Notes: generated by a model not told the origin, from the sequence alone. DNA of 51,560 nucleotides from CAYNFS01 sp964396685 (GCA_964396685.1 CAYNFS010000009.1:1-51560); one strand, 5' to 3'. Numbered from the stretch's first letter, positions 1 through 7,478 are shown. Numbers and translations: made by a program.

Positions 1-71
1 GTCGCGAATCAGCCGGGGGTTGGTTTAACGGATTTTAAGGGAGTAGAGGTTTTGGCCGTCGAGATAAATTA
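1..71. repeat. Direct repeat, copy 1: 3' tail of a PEGA-type gene
   Basis: Positions 1-71 match 1695-1765 at 68 of 71 positions, including 24 bp beyond the stop codon. Read on the minus strand it encodes a 15-residue C-terminus (LIYLDGQNLYSLKIR) and a stop, almost the same as the end of the PEGA protein at 1719-3011. Homology stops abruptly at about 72. The repeat may extend left of the window. It marks one edge of a mosaic patch that ends at the second copy. Confidence 0.85.
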
Positions 72-72
72 G

Positions 73-209
73 AAGCCCAGTTTGAAAAAGCGAAGCCCCG
101 TACCGACCGCGGTACGCGATCTGGTACCGGGGTCAAATATCATCACATCCCCCGCGAAAAAAACAAGCTCGCCGACGAGCTGGTCAACAAAGCTATTGAC
201 AAAATTTGA
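73..209 (+). pseudogene. C-terminal fragment of an RNase HI-like gene
   Basis: The frame ending at TGA 207-209 encodes VKYHHIPREKNKLADELVNK followed by a short tail. This is the typical end of bacterial RNase HI/RVT_3 proteins (H-x-PRE-x-N-x-x-AD-x-L). No start or catalytic N-terminal domain precedes it; upstream the frame runs into the PEGA-tail repeat and a stop at 36-38. A related tail recurs at 823-896. It is best read as a gene remnant left by recombination. The segment also contains a near-palindrome at about 93-132 (CCCCGTACC ... GGTACCGGGG). Confidence 0.6.
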
Positions 210-230
210 AATGTACATTATTATGTACAT
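196..230 (+). promoter_or_regulatory. Promoter and candidate operator of the PhD/RelE module
   Basis: TTGACA (196-201), a 17-bp spacer and TATTAT (219-224) form a near-consensus sigma-70 promoter. Two copies of the self-complementary octamer ATGTACAT (211-218 and 223-230) overlap the -10 with a 4-bp spacer. Paired palindromes over the promoter are typical of antitoxin autoregulation. The -35 lies inside the RNase H remnant, so the module brought or recruited its promoter at that junction. Confidence 0.7.
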
Positions 231-264
231 ATGATAAAATTAAGCCAAGAAAGGATTTGAAAAA

Positions 265-624
265 ATGGACACAAGAACAACGCTACCTATTTCCGAGGCT
301 AGAAAGAGAATTTTTGATATTGCCAAGGAAGTGCAAAAACCGAATATTCATTATGTAATTACGGAAAAAGGTCGCCCTAAGGCAGTTATCATATCCGCCG
401 AAGAGTTTGAATCTTGGGTAGAAACCCTGGAGGTGATGAGAGATTTTCCAGATCTCAAAAAAGATATAGAGGGGGCCGAACGCGAGTATAAAAAAGGCGA
501 ATATATTACTCTTGAAGAAATTTTGGCCAGAGAAGGATATGGCTTAATTAAGGGCGGTAAAAATAAACATGCCTTATCGAGTCGTCGTACCAAGAAGGGT
601 ACAAAAAGAACTAGACAGAATTGA
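265..624 (+). CDS. PhD/YefM-family antitoxin
   Basis: 119 residues. The N-terminal part (TLPISEARKRIFDIA, then ITEKGRPKAVIISAEEFESW, about residues 6-52) is the PhD/YefM DNA-binding and dimerisation domain, in which short beta strands carry the KGRPKAVIIS segment. The C-terminal half is charged and would wrap the toxin. The start is supported by AAAGGA at 249-254. The frame overlaps the toxin gene by 56 bp, which suggests coupled translation. By family the protein neutralises the downstream RelE-like toxin and represses the promoter at 196-230. The basic last 25 residues lie wholly in the overlap and may be a by-product of it. Confidence 0.85.
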   Translation: MDTRTTLPISEARKRIFDIAKEVQKPNIHYVITEKGRPKAVIISAEEFESWVETLEVMRDFPDLKKDIEGAEREYKKGEYITLEEILAREGYGLIKGGKNKHALSSRRTKKGTKRTRQN

Positions 625-823
625 TAAGAGATTTAAGCCACGCATCTTGGCGGCATTGACCAGTTTGGCGCTCAATCCATTTTTAGGGAAGAAATTGGAA
701 GGAGAATTTCAAGGCGATCGATCCTACGAAGTTTGGCCTTATCGGATCATTTATCGCGTGAAACAAAGCAGGCTCACACTCCTAGTTCTCAAAATTGGGC
801 ACCGGCAAGGCGTTTATAAATAA
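569..823 (+). CDS. RelE/ParE-family toxin
   Basis: 84 residues, the usual RelE/ParE length. Features are an N-terminal beta strand and helix (YRVVVPRRVQKELDRIDKRF), the central GDRSYEVWPYRIIYRV strand pair that marks the superfamily, and a C-terminal strand ending in KIGHRQGVYK. In RelE toxins the basic residues and C-terminal aromatic cleave mRNA on the ribosome. Here the basic cluster and final H-R...Y fit a ribosome-dependent RNase, but a ParE-like gyrase activity cannot be excluded. The stop overlaps the second RNase H remnant. The module sits between direct repeats, which suggests mobility. Confidence 0.85.
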   Translation: MPYRVVVPRRVQKELDRIDKRFKPRILAALTSLALNPFLGKKLEGEFQGDRSYEVWPYRIIYRVKQSRLTLLVLKIGHRQGVYK

Positions 824-896
824 TCCCCGCGAAAAAAACAAGCTCGCCGACGCTTTGGTAAACGAGGCGATTGATAAAGGTAAATCGTATGTTTGA
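823..896 (+). pseudogene. Second RNase H-like C-terminal remnant
   Basis: The sequence repeats 147-206 and encodes PREKNKLADALVNEAIDKG plus a short tail ending at TGA 894-896. It has no upstream domain. With the copy at 73-209 it brackets the toxin-antitoxin pair as a direct repeat of about 55-60 bp. The copies differ at synonymous and non-synonymous sites and by one C, so they are not a fresh duplication. The start of the next gene overlaps it. Confidence 0.6.
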
Positions 897-1569
897 ACAC
901 TTTGAATATGCTTATTTGGTTGGTAATTTGTTCTTTGCGTTTATTTGGATTGCTCTTTTTGTTTCCCGAAAAGATTTGCGTAGAAAAATATTGATTATGT
1001 CATCGGTTGTCGCGCCTCTTGCTCTCACGCAATTATTTTTTGTTCGGGATTATTGGCGGCCAGAGTATTTTCATGGTAGTGGAGTTGTTGGTGTGGAGGA
1101 TTTTGTTTTTTCCTTTTTGATTGGTGGTATAGGGGGGGGGATTTACGAAGAGATTTTTGGGAAAAAGTATGTTAGTAGGCATTTGGAGCGGCATCCACAT
1201 TGGATGTTTATCGTTGCGGTAGTTGGGATGTTATGGATGATTATTGGAAATATAATTTTGCAACTTAATTCAATGTCCGTAACCATAGCAGGATTGTTAT
1301 TGATAGGCGCCACAATACTGATCTCCCGCCATGATTTGGTGAAAGACGCTATTTTTAGCGGTTTATTGACTGGTAGCCTTATGGTGGGTTTTTATATACT
1401 TTGGACCAACCTTTTTCCGGGAGTAGTCCAGCAATGGTGGCTGCTAAATAATCTTTCAGGTATTATTATCCTAGGCGCTCCGCTTGAGGAAATAATGTTT
1501 GGGTTTGGCTGGGGATTTTTAGCAGGTCCTACGTATGAATTTATACACGGCCTGAAATTTAGAAAGTAG
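889..1569 (+). CDS. Lycopene cyclase domain-like integral membrane protein
   Basis: 226 residues from ATG 889, which has AAAGG at 876-880; a TTG at 871 would add six residues. The protein is hydrophobic throughout, with about seven membrane segments. Two internally similar acidic motifs, VEDFVFSFLIG (about residues 68-78) and PLEEIMFGFGWGFLAG (about 198-213), resemble the paired P-x-E-(E/D)-x-x-F motifs of the CarR/CrtYc-CrtYd lycopene cyclase domain family. No other carotenoid gene is in the window, so a cyclase role is only inferred; a different isoprenoid or purely structural role is possible. The base composition is more T-rich than in the neighbouring housekeeping genes, and it lies within the accessory patch. 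Confidence 0.55.
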   Translation: MFEHFEYAYLVGNLFFAFIWIALFVSRKDLRRKILIMSSVVAPLALTQLFFVRDYWRPEYFHGSGVVGVEDFVFSFLIGGIGGGIYEEIFGKKYVSRHLERHPHWMFIVAVVGMLWMIIGNIILQLNSMSVTIAGLLLIGATILISRHDLVKDAIFSGLLTGSLMVGFYILWTNLFPGVVQQWWLLNNLSGIIILGAPLEEIMFGFGWGFLAGPTYEFIHGLKFRK

Positions 1570-1614
1570 CAAGATTGTCATATTTGATTTCGAAAAAGAA
1601 AATAGAATCAAAAT

Positions 1615-1648
1615 TCCCACTTTACACGCAATTGCGTGTAAAGTGGGA
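1615..1648. repeat. 34-bp perfect palindrome
   Basis: The arms TCCCACTTTACACGCAA and its exact complement meet at a central AATT with no unpaired loop. There is no following T-tract, so a classical terminator is unlikely. It lies in the 149-bp gap between the lycopene-cyclase-like gene and the PEGA gene, about 47 bp before the PEGA-tail repeat. It could be a binding site, a recombination site or the end of a mobile unit. Confidence 0.85.
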
Positions 1649-1694
1649 GAAACAAACTGGCTAGCTTTTGAGTTTTTTGAAGGGTGGTCTATGC

Positions 1695-1765
1695 GTCGCG
1701 AATCAGCCGGGGGTTGGTTTAACGGATTTTAAGGGAGTAGAGGTTTTGGGCGGCAAGATAAATTA
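1695..1765. repeat. Direct repeat, copy 2 (within the 3' end of the PEGA gene)
   Basis: This is the partner of 1-71, with three mismatches. It contains the last 15 codons and 24 bp downstream of the PEGA gene. The pair delimits about 1.69 kb holding the RNase H remnants, the toxin-antitoxin pair, the membrane protein and the palindrome, as a recombination-mediated insertion would leave. Confidence 0.85.
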
Positions 1766-3011
1766 AGCTGTCGGCTTCGGGATTGACGGCAAATTTGGTG
1801 ATGGGATTTTCAGTTTCAATCATTGTGTAGACGTTTGGCTGGCCGGATTTGTCAAATTCTATTGCCTTAATATTGTTGGAGGTTGCCACAAACAAATAAC
1901 CGGTTTCAATATTAAAGACCGCTTGGCGTAAATTTTCGGCGCTGCGGGTGACCAAAACGTTTCTTTCAGACCCCAAAGGATCAAAAATCCAAACTTCGTG
2001 ATCATTGCCGTACAACAGGCATTTGCCCTGCTCATCCCAGAAGGCAAATTTGACATTGCCGTTTATTTTAACGAGCTTGTCTGCAACCTGATAAAGATCC
2101 GTATCCAGAAGCAAAAAAATCTGTCTGTCTGGGCTCACAATAATTTGGGATTGCGAAAACAGAGGCATGTTATCCAGCAAAACTTTGTCTTCCTTCTCTG
2201 AAACCATTTGCAAAAACTGGGGAGTGGATGTAGCCAGAGAAATGTAGTACAGGCCGTATTCGGCGTTGAAATTTTGAACTTTGTCGCGCAGGATTTTAGG
2301 ATTGCCCGAGTGGTCAAGCTCTGTCAATTGGTTTTGGGCGTTGAGAGCATATATATTGTCGCTATCGCGCTTAAGTTTCGGATTGGTATAGCCTGGCGGC
2401 AATAAAGCCGCGGAATTTGAATTTATGAACCAAGAATTCTCACTAAAACCCAGCAAAAGGTGGGACTGTCTTAATGAGTTGGCCGCAAAATCCGTTATGG
2501 TTAAGTTTTGAAAGGCAGTCGTGGAAGTTGCAAAAATTTCTTGCATGCCGCTTCCCGTGTTTGAAGTCCGTAGGATTTTGTCCGGTTTAAGCAGAAAAAT
2601 ATCAGAGTCTTTCGTTATAAAATCCAGAGTGTTAGTGGCAAGCGGTGTTTGAGTTTTGTTTTGAGAAAAAAGATATATTTTGGATTTGTCAGAAGGCGCG
2701 TAAGCAACAAGCTGTTCGTGCACGGTGATTTTTTTCCTCCATGCTTCAAAGCCTGTTGCCGAAATTTCAAGGTGATATTCGCCGGGACGCACAAAACGTC
2801 TGGTGAGATTAGTTTTGCCGAGTGATTTTCCATTCAAAAAAACTTCAGCACCTTTAGGTTCGGTTTTGACGACGAGTGCCCCGGTTTTGACTAGCCGTTT
2901 ATTTTCGAAATCAAAAGTGTAGCCGCGCGCCAAAAACACAGCAGTGGGAGCGAGTATTAGAAAGATAACAAGGCCGCAGACGATTAGAACGATTCTGGAT
3001 TTTAGCGTCAT
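1719..3011 (-). CDS. PEGA-domain membrane-anchored protein
   Basis: 430 residues. An N-terminal signal anchor (about residues 7-29) is followed by a PEGA domain (about 45-113: LVVKTEPKGAEVFLNGKSLG, then a G-E-Y-H-L strand). The remaining 300 residues are short beta-rich repeats with many YxL/IFLL patterns, compatible with a propeller-like extracellular domain. PEGA domains are surface-associated modules, common as single-pass proteins in Patescibacteria; the function is unknown. It is transcribed divergently from murA, 47 bp apart. Its 3' end is duplicated at 1-71. Confidence 0.75.
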   Translation of the reverse strand: MTLKSRIVLIVCGLVIFLILAPTAVFLARGYTFDFENKRLVKTGALVVKTEPKGAEVFLNGKSLGKTNLTRRFVRPGEYHLEISATGFEAWRKKITVHEQLVAYAPSDKSKIYLFSQNKTQTPLATNTLDFITKDSDIFLLKPDKILRTSNTGSGMQEIFATSTTAFQNLTITDFAANSLRQSHLLLGFSENSWFINSNSAALLPPGYTNPKLKRDSDNIYALNAQNQLTELDHSGNPKILRDKVQNFNAEYGLYYISLATSTPQFLQMVSEKEDKVLLDNMPLFSQSQIIVSPDRQIFLLLDTDLYQVADKLVKINGNVKFAFWDEQGKCLLYGNDHEVWIFDPLGSERNVLVTRSAENLRQAVFNIETGYLFVATSNNIKAIEFDKSGQPNVYTMIETENPITKFAVNPEADSLIYLAAQNLYSLKIR

Positions 3012-3037
3012 TATGTGTCTATTTTATCAAAAAATGA

Positions 3038-3043
3038 TATACT
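3038..3043 (+). promoter_or_regulatory. Possible murA -10 element
   Basis: TATACT lies 15 bp before the murA ATG, so the leader would be only about 9 nt. No good -35 is seen. There is no Shine-Dalgarno sequence before murA. Confidence 0.35.
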
Positions 3044-3058
3044 TAGCTAACTAAGTGC

Positions 3059-4312
3059 ATGAACTTCGTAGTTCAAGGCGGGAATAAACTGAAAGGAGAG
3101 GTTAAAGTTCAAGGTTCCAAAAACGCCGCTTTTCCGGTGATGGCGGCGTGTATTTTGCAACCCGGCCGGTACACAATCCGCAACGTTCCTGAAATCTTGG
3201 ATGTCAAAAATTTTTTAGAGATTTTGCGCTACTTGGGTGCTAAGTTTGAGTCTCGGAATCATATTTTAAGTCTTGATACAAACAAGATTGAGAACAAGTC
3301 CTTGCCCAAAAAGCTGGTGGCGAAGCTTAGAGGTTCCATCGTTATAGCCGGCGCTTTGCTTGGCCGTTTCGGGAGAGTAAGCATGGCTTATCCAGGGGGG
3401 GATGTCATTGGCGGCCGTCCCATTGACGTGCATTTGGACGGCTTTAGGAAACTTGGGGCTCAAGTTCGGGAGAACTCGGATCATCTGGAGATTTTTGCGG
3501 AACGACTCATAGGCAGTAAAATTGTGCTGTCAGTGGCTTCGGTGACGGGTACCGAGAATTTAATCTTGGCAAGCGTGCTCTCTCAAGGTGTTACAGAGAT
3601 CAGGCTTGCGGCCACAGAGCCTCATGTACAAAGCCTTTGTCTTTTTTTAGCAAAAATGGGTGCCAAGATTGAAGGCCTCGCCACCCCTTATTTAAAGGTG
3701 ACGGGAGTGCAAAACTTGCAGCCTGTCGATTTTACTTTGAATTCAGATGAAATAGAAACCGTAACTTTTTGTGTTGCCGCTGCTGTGACGCGCGGCGAAG
3801 TCAGCGTCACCGGCGTTGATTTGGAATATCTTGACGCGCCTCTAGCGCTTTTGCAAAAAATGCAGGTTAATCTTGAGACGCAAAACGGTCAAATTCAAAT
3901 TAGCCCTCCCAAACAGCCTTACAAGGCAGTCAGAATTCTCACCGGCGTTTTCCCCCAGCTTTTGACTGATGATCAGCCGCTTTTTGGAGTACTCGCGACC
4001 CAAGCAGAGGGGGAAACCAGTATTCACGACTGGATTTATGAAGGACGCCTTGGGTATCTTAAGGCGCTTCAAGCGATGGGAGCAAGGGTTGAATTTGACG
4101 ATATCCACCGCTGTCGCATCTATGGTCCTTCGCCGTTGCACGGATCGGAAATTGTGACCCCGGACATTCGGGCAGGAGCCTCGATTCTCATAGCCGCGCT
4201 GGTTGCCAAAGGCGAGAGCATTATTTATAATGCAGAGATAATAGACAGGGGGTATGAGCGGCTGGATGAGAGGTTGAACAGCCTAGGAGCTAAGATTAAA
4301 CGCATTGAATGA
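3059..4312 (+). CDS. murA: UDP-N-acetylglucosamine 1-carboxyvinyltransferase
   Basis: 417 residues, normal MurA length. It catalyses the first committed step of peptidoglycan synthesis, enolpyruvyl transfer from PEP to UDP-GlcNAc, in the cytoplasm. The N-terminal GSKNAA motif (19-24, with the substrate-binding Lys21), KLRGSIVIAGALLGR (89-103) and GGRPIDVHLDG follow the EPT inverse alpha/beta barrel pattern. The usual catalytic Cys is replaced: the loop reads PGGDVIGG with Asp115 (GAT at 3401-3403). Asp at this position is known in mycobacterial and chlamydial MurA and gives natural fosfomycin insensitivity. The gene is a single cistron, followed by a palindromic repeat. Confidence 0.97.
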   Translation: MNFVVQGGNKLKGEVKVQGSKNAAFPVMAACILQPGRYTIRNVPEILDVKNFLEILRYLGAKFESRNHILSLDTNKIENKSLPKKLVAKLRGSIVIAGALLGRFGRVSMAYPGGDVIGGRPIDVHLDGFRKLGAQVRENSDHLEIFAERLIGSKIVLSVASVTGTENLILASVLSQGVTEIRLAATEPHVQSLCLFLAKMGAKIEGLATPYLKVTGVQNLQPVDFTLNSDEIETVTFCVAAAVTRGEVSVTGVDLEYLDAPLALLQKMQVNLETQNGQIQISPPKQPYKAVRILTGVFPQLLTDDQPLFGVLATQAEGETSIHDWIYEGRLGYLKALQAMGARVEFDDIHRCRIYGPSPLHGSEIVTPDIRAGASILIAALVAKGESIIYNAEIIDRGYERLDERLNSLGAKIKRIE

Positions 4313-4330
4313 CATAATGCTCAAAGTGTT

Positions 4331-4463
4331 TAGAACTCATCTCAAAATTGATTTTTCCCCGCTTTCCGTCATTCCCGCGAAAGCGGGAATCCAGTAAATA
4401 AGCCAAAATCTGGATTCCGGATCAAGCCCGGAATGACAGAAAACTAATTTTGAGATAGGCTCT
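4331..4463. repeat. Nested palindromic repeat (family B inside an outer inverted repeat)
   Basis: The core at 4368-4439 starts GTCATTCCCGCGAAAGCGGG and ends CCCGGAATGACAG: two hairpins joined by about 15 bp. It is surrounded by a second imperfect inverted repeat (CTCATCTCAAAATTGATTTT near 4336 against AAACTAATTTTGAGATAGGC near 4441). It fills most of the 189-bp gap between murA and mreB. The nesting suggests insertion of one element into another. Confidence 0.85.
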
Positions 4464-4501
4464 AGAAATTAGGTCAATTAGGAATTCGAAATTTTCAGGA
4501 C

Positions 4502-5515
4502 ATGCCGCTATTTATCAAAAAAGTAGGTATTGATTTAGGGACAGCTACCACTTTGGTTTTTGTGCCGGGTAAGGGCATTGTCATCAATGAGCCGACCGTT
4601 GTGGCAATAAGCGTTGATGATAACAAAATTTTGGCGGTGGGTGCCGAGGCCAAAGACATGCTGGGCAGGACTCCGGAAACCATTGTGGCTCACAGGCCCA
4701 TGAAAGACGGGGTGATTGCTGACTATCGCATGACCGAGGCCATGTTGAGATACTTTATCACCAAAGCCATAGGCAATATCTGGTTTTTTCGGCCGGAAGT
4801 TCTAATTTCCGTGCCGGGAGGAATTACTTCAACCGAAAAGCGGGCGGTGGTTGATGCCGCGCAAAGCGTTGGAGCAAAGGCCGCCTACGTTATCAAAGAA
4901 ACGGTTGCGGCGGCAATTGGAGCCGGGATAGACATCAGCACACCTTCCGGCAATATGGTGATTGATATTGGTGGTGGGACTACTGACGTGGCTGTTTTGT
5001 CTTTGGGCGGAATTGTAACCTCCACTTCCGTGCGGGTTGCCGGCAACAAGCAGGATGCGGCTATTGCCGAATACATTCGTAAAAAACACGGGCTTGCAAT
5101 AGGAGATAGAACCGCTGAAGAAATAAAAATTGACATCGGCTCGGCTCTGCCGCTTGAAGAAGAAATGGAAATGGAGATCAGGGGGCGTGATCTGGTGCAG
5201 GGCTTGCCAAAGACGATCAGAGTGAAAACCAACGAAGCGGTGGAGGCAATCCAGGAGCCTTTGCGTGAAATCATTCAGGCCGTACGGGCAGTCTTGCAGG
5301 AAACTCCTCCCGAGCTTTCTTCGGATATTATTGACAAGGGCATGGTGCTTACCGGCGGGGGAGCGAATTTGCGCAACATAGATCGGCTTATTTCGCAAGC
5401 CACGGGAGTGCCGTGTTATGTGGCTGATCAGCCGGAGCTATGTGTGGCCAAAGGCACGGGGATTGCTTTGGAAAATTTGGAAGCGTATAAGCGAAGCATT
5501 TTGGCGGCGAAATGA
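4502..5515 (+). CDS. mreB: Rod-shape actin homologue MreB (first paralogue)
   Basis: 337 residues, normal MreB length. MreB filaments under the membrane guide the elongasome. Actin-fold nucleotide motifs are visible: phosphate 1 GIDLGTATT (9-17), phosphate 2 DIGGGTTDVA (155-164) and the adenosine motif GGGANLRNI (about 289-297). AGGA upstream of ATG 4502 is a weak ribosome site. It is separated from the mreBCD block at 15.9 kb and linked to a glycosyltransferase by a 4-bp overlap. The second MreB differs clearly in sequence, so this may be an MreB-like paralogue with a distinct role. Confidence 0.95.
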   Translation: MPLFIKKVGIDLGTATTLVFVPGKGIVINEPTVVAISVDDNKILAVGAEAKDMLGRTPETIVAHRPMKDGVIADYRMTEAMLRYFITKAIGNIWFFRPEVLISVPGGITSTEKRAVVDAAQSVGAKAAYVIKETVAAAIGAGIDISTPSGNMVIDIGGGTTDVAVLSLGGIVTSTSVRVAGNKQDAAIAEYIRKKHGLAIGDRTAEEIKIDIGSALPLEEEMEMEIRGRDLVQGLPKTIRVKTNEAVEAIQEPLREIIQAVRAVLQETPPELSSDIIDKGMVLTGGGANLRNIDRLISQATGVPCYVADQPELCVAKGTGIALENLEAYKRSILAAK

Positions 5516-6669
5516 TTTTAGGCATAGATGCGTCACAAGCTAATCGGAAAATCAAAAGCGGGACGGAGTGGTACGCTTGGCATTTGATTCGGGAATTTAA
5601 AAAGCTGCTTGGCGGGCGGAAAGATATAATTGTAAGGCTGTATACGCGCGATGCGTTGCGGGCGGATTTAGCCCAAGGTTTGCCGGAAAATTTTGAGGTC
5701 AAAATTTTAAGCTGGCCTTTTAAATATTTCTGGGTGCAAGGCAGGCTCTCGCTTGAGATGTTATTCAATCCTCCCGATATTTTGTTTTGTCCGGCGCATA
5801 CAATCCCCTTGGTTCATCCGACCAAAACATTCACTACGCTTCACGATGTGGGGTTTGAGGATTATCCGGAACTTTATGATAAATTATCGCGCTGGTATCA
5901 CCGCTGGTCAGCCCGGTTGGCTGTCAAAAAAGCTTATCATATTTTTACGGTTTCGGAATTCAGCAGGGAGAGAATTATTGAGAATTATTCTTGCGACCCC
6001 GCAAAGCTAAGCGTAACCTATCTAGGTTTGGATTCCCGCCCCCCGATCGCAGTCGAGGGCAAGCTTCGCGGGAATGACAGGGAGAAAAAAGGGAATTACA
6101 TATTGTTCATCGGACGGTTGGAGCCTAAGAAAAATATTCTAGGGATTGTCAAAGGCTATGAGATGGCCCAGGCAGATCTGCTCTTGGTTTTGGCTGGCAG
6201 AAAGGTTAATATTAAAGACGCCGAGGAATACCTTAATAACCGGCCGGAACTGAAAAAAAAGATCAGGTTTTTGGGATATTTTGACGAAAAAGACAAAGCT
6301 GAACTTCTTGCCGGCGCTTCAATATTCTTGTTTCCAACGCTTTATGAAGGCTTTGGCCTGCCTATTTTAGAAGCGCAGGTCGCCGGCGTCCCGGTGATTA
6401 CATCAAATACCGCAAGCAATCCCGAAATCGCGGGTGAGGGAGCGCTGATAGTCGATCCGGAAAGTCCATATGAGATCAGTCAGGCGATTCAAAAATTATC
6501 GAATGACGAGAATTTGAGAAAAGAATTGGTAGCGAAAGGTTTAGAAAATGTCAGAAGGTTTAATTGGGAAGAAACTGCGAAAAAAACTTTTGACGTGATT
6601 TTTGCTGATTATGTCATTCCGTCTACCGAGCCGGAATCCAGACTGGATGCCGGACCAAGTCCGGCATGA
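5512..6669 (+). CDS. GT4-family glycosyltransferase with two inserted palindromic elements
   Basis: 385 residues; ATG 5512 overlaps the mreB stop by 4 bp. The GT-B fold shows an N-terminal G-x-x-R-x-x-SGTEWYAWHL pattern, HDVGFEDYPE (111-120) and the C-terminal nucleotide-sugar site with E-x7-E (EGFGLPILE, 279-287). It probably transfers a hexose to a cell-surface acceptor; donor and acceptor are unknown. Residues about 174-190 (DSRPPIAVEGKLRGND) are encoded by a palindromic element inserted in frame. The last 18 residues and the stop come from another copy at 6613-6670, so the native C-terminus was probably replaced. Both insertions lie outside the catalytic motifs. Confidence 0.9.
   Translation: MILGIDASQANRKIKSGTEWYAWHLIREFKKLLGGRKDIIVRLYTRDALRADLAQGLPENFEVKILSWPFKYFWVQGRLSLEMLFNPPDILFCPAHTIPLVHPTKTFTTLHDVGFEDYPELYDKLSRWYHRWSARLAVKKAYHIFTVSEFSRERIIENYSCDPAKLSVTYLGLDSRPPIAVEGKLRGNDREKKGNYILFIGRLEPKKNILGIVKGYEMAQADLLLVLAGRKVNIKDAEEYLNNRPELKKKIRFLGYFDEKDKAELLAGASIFLFPTLYEGFGLPILEAQVAGVPVITSNTASNPEIAGEGALIVDPESPYEISQAIQKLSNDENLRKELVAKGLENVRRFNWEETAKKTFDVIFADYVIPSTEPESRLDAGPSPA
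6029..6080. repeat. Palindromic element (family B) inside a CDS
   Basis: It begins TGGATTCCCGC and ends GCGGGAATGACAG, with a GATCG-centred middle. It resembles the right part of the copy at 49781-49869, with the same GCCCCCCGATCGC segment. It is read in frame in the glycosyltransferase as L-D-S-R-P-P...G-N-D-R. Confidence 0.85.
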
Positions 6670-6670
6670 C
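6613..6670. repeat. Palindromic element (family B) forming a gene end
   Basis: GTCATTCCG starts the element and CCGGCATGAC ends it; the TGA inside the right terminus is the glycosyltransferase stop. The element therefore supplies the last 18 codons. Confidence 0.85.
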
Positions 6671-6682
6671 GGGAATCTCGAT

Positions 6683-7477
6683 ATGAGAAAATATTTAGCC
6701 ATTCTTTCCACCCAAATCCAAAACAGCTTCCAGTACCGCGGGCAGCTTTTTTTCTGGGTGATCGTGGAAGTGTTTTTTTTGGGAATTTTGTTTTTTTTGT
6801 GGCAGGCGATTTTTACGGGTAAGGAAACGGTCGGCGAGTACACGTTCGCGAATCTTATGACTTATTACATTAGCGTTTTTTTGGTTGAAATGATTGCTTC
6901 TTCTTACAATGAGTACAATATGGAGGAGATCGTGAGAGACGGTAAGCTGAACAAATATATAATTCGTCCGATGTCCTTTTTCTGGTATCGGCTGTCAAGC
7001 GACCTCGGCTGGAAGGTTTCCAAACTTGTGGTGACTTTGCCGGTTTTCGCGGCCGTATTGTTTCTTTTCCGGAAATTTCTGATAATTCCTTCGTTTGAGG
7101 CAGGTGCGAGATTTTTAGTTGTCCTCATACCGGCGGCGTTTTTGTATTTTCTCGTCTCATATCTTACGAGTTTTGCGGCTTTCTGGATGCTGCGGATCAA
7201 CGCGGTTGTGAGGATTGTCAGGGAAATTTCACTTCCTCTTTTGGCCGGCTCGCTCATCCCCCTGGATTTGTTCCCCGGTTTTTTGCAGGAGCTCACCAAA
7301 TATCTTCCGTTCCGATATTTGATTTTCTTTCCCGTGAAAGTTCTTTTGGGTCAAGTTTCGGGCGAGGAGTTTGTATTCGGAATTGTCGTGACGATTCTCT
7401 GGGTCGGGATTTTGAGTTTGGCCGTGTATCTTTTGTGGACGCCCGCGCTTAAACGTTACGAATCGGTGGGAGGCTGA
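6683..7477 (+). CDS. ABC-2 type permease (COG4587-like)
   Basis: 264 residues from ATG 6683 (MRKYLAILSTQIQNSFQYRG), preceded by GGGAA. An in-frame start at 6602 would only translate the repeat element, so I rejected it. There are about six membrane segments. The N-terminal YRGQLFFWVIVEVFFLGILF and the central loop fit the ABC-2 permeases that pair with a COG3694 permease and a COG4586 ATPase. That conserved triad has no established substrate. Here all three genes are adjacent (6683-9303), so the complex is probably two different permeases with an ATPase dimer, exporting an unknown compound. Confidence 0.85.
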   Translation: MRKYLAILSTQIQNSFQYRGQLFFWVIVEVFFLGILFFLWQAIFTGKETVGEYTFANLMTYYISVFLVEMIASSYNEYNMEEIVRDGKLNKYIIRPMSFFWYRLSSDLGWKVSKLVVTLPVFAAVLFLFRKFLIIPSFEAGARFLVVLIPAAFLYFLVSYLTSFAAFWMLRINAVVRIVREISLPLLAGSLIPLDLFPGFLQELTKYLPFRYLIFFPVKVLLGQVSGEEFVFGIVVTILWVGILSLAVYLLWTPALKRYESVGG

Positions 7478-7478
7478 T

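Noticed and set aside
1571..1732. Open frame ending AFEFFEGWSMRRESAGGWFNGF before the stop at 1730
   Set aside because: Protein-like tail, but no start codon, and it crosses the palindrome and overlaps the PEGA gene end; not enough to call a gene.
6602..6682. Upstream start for the ABC permease
   Set aside because: The extension is only a translation of the palindromic element; MRKYLAIL at 6683 matches the sister permease start.
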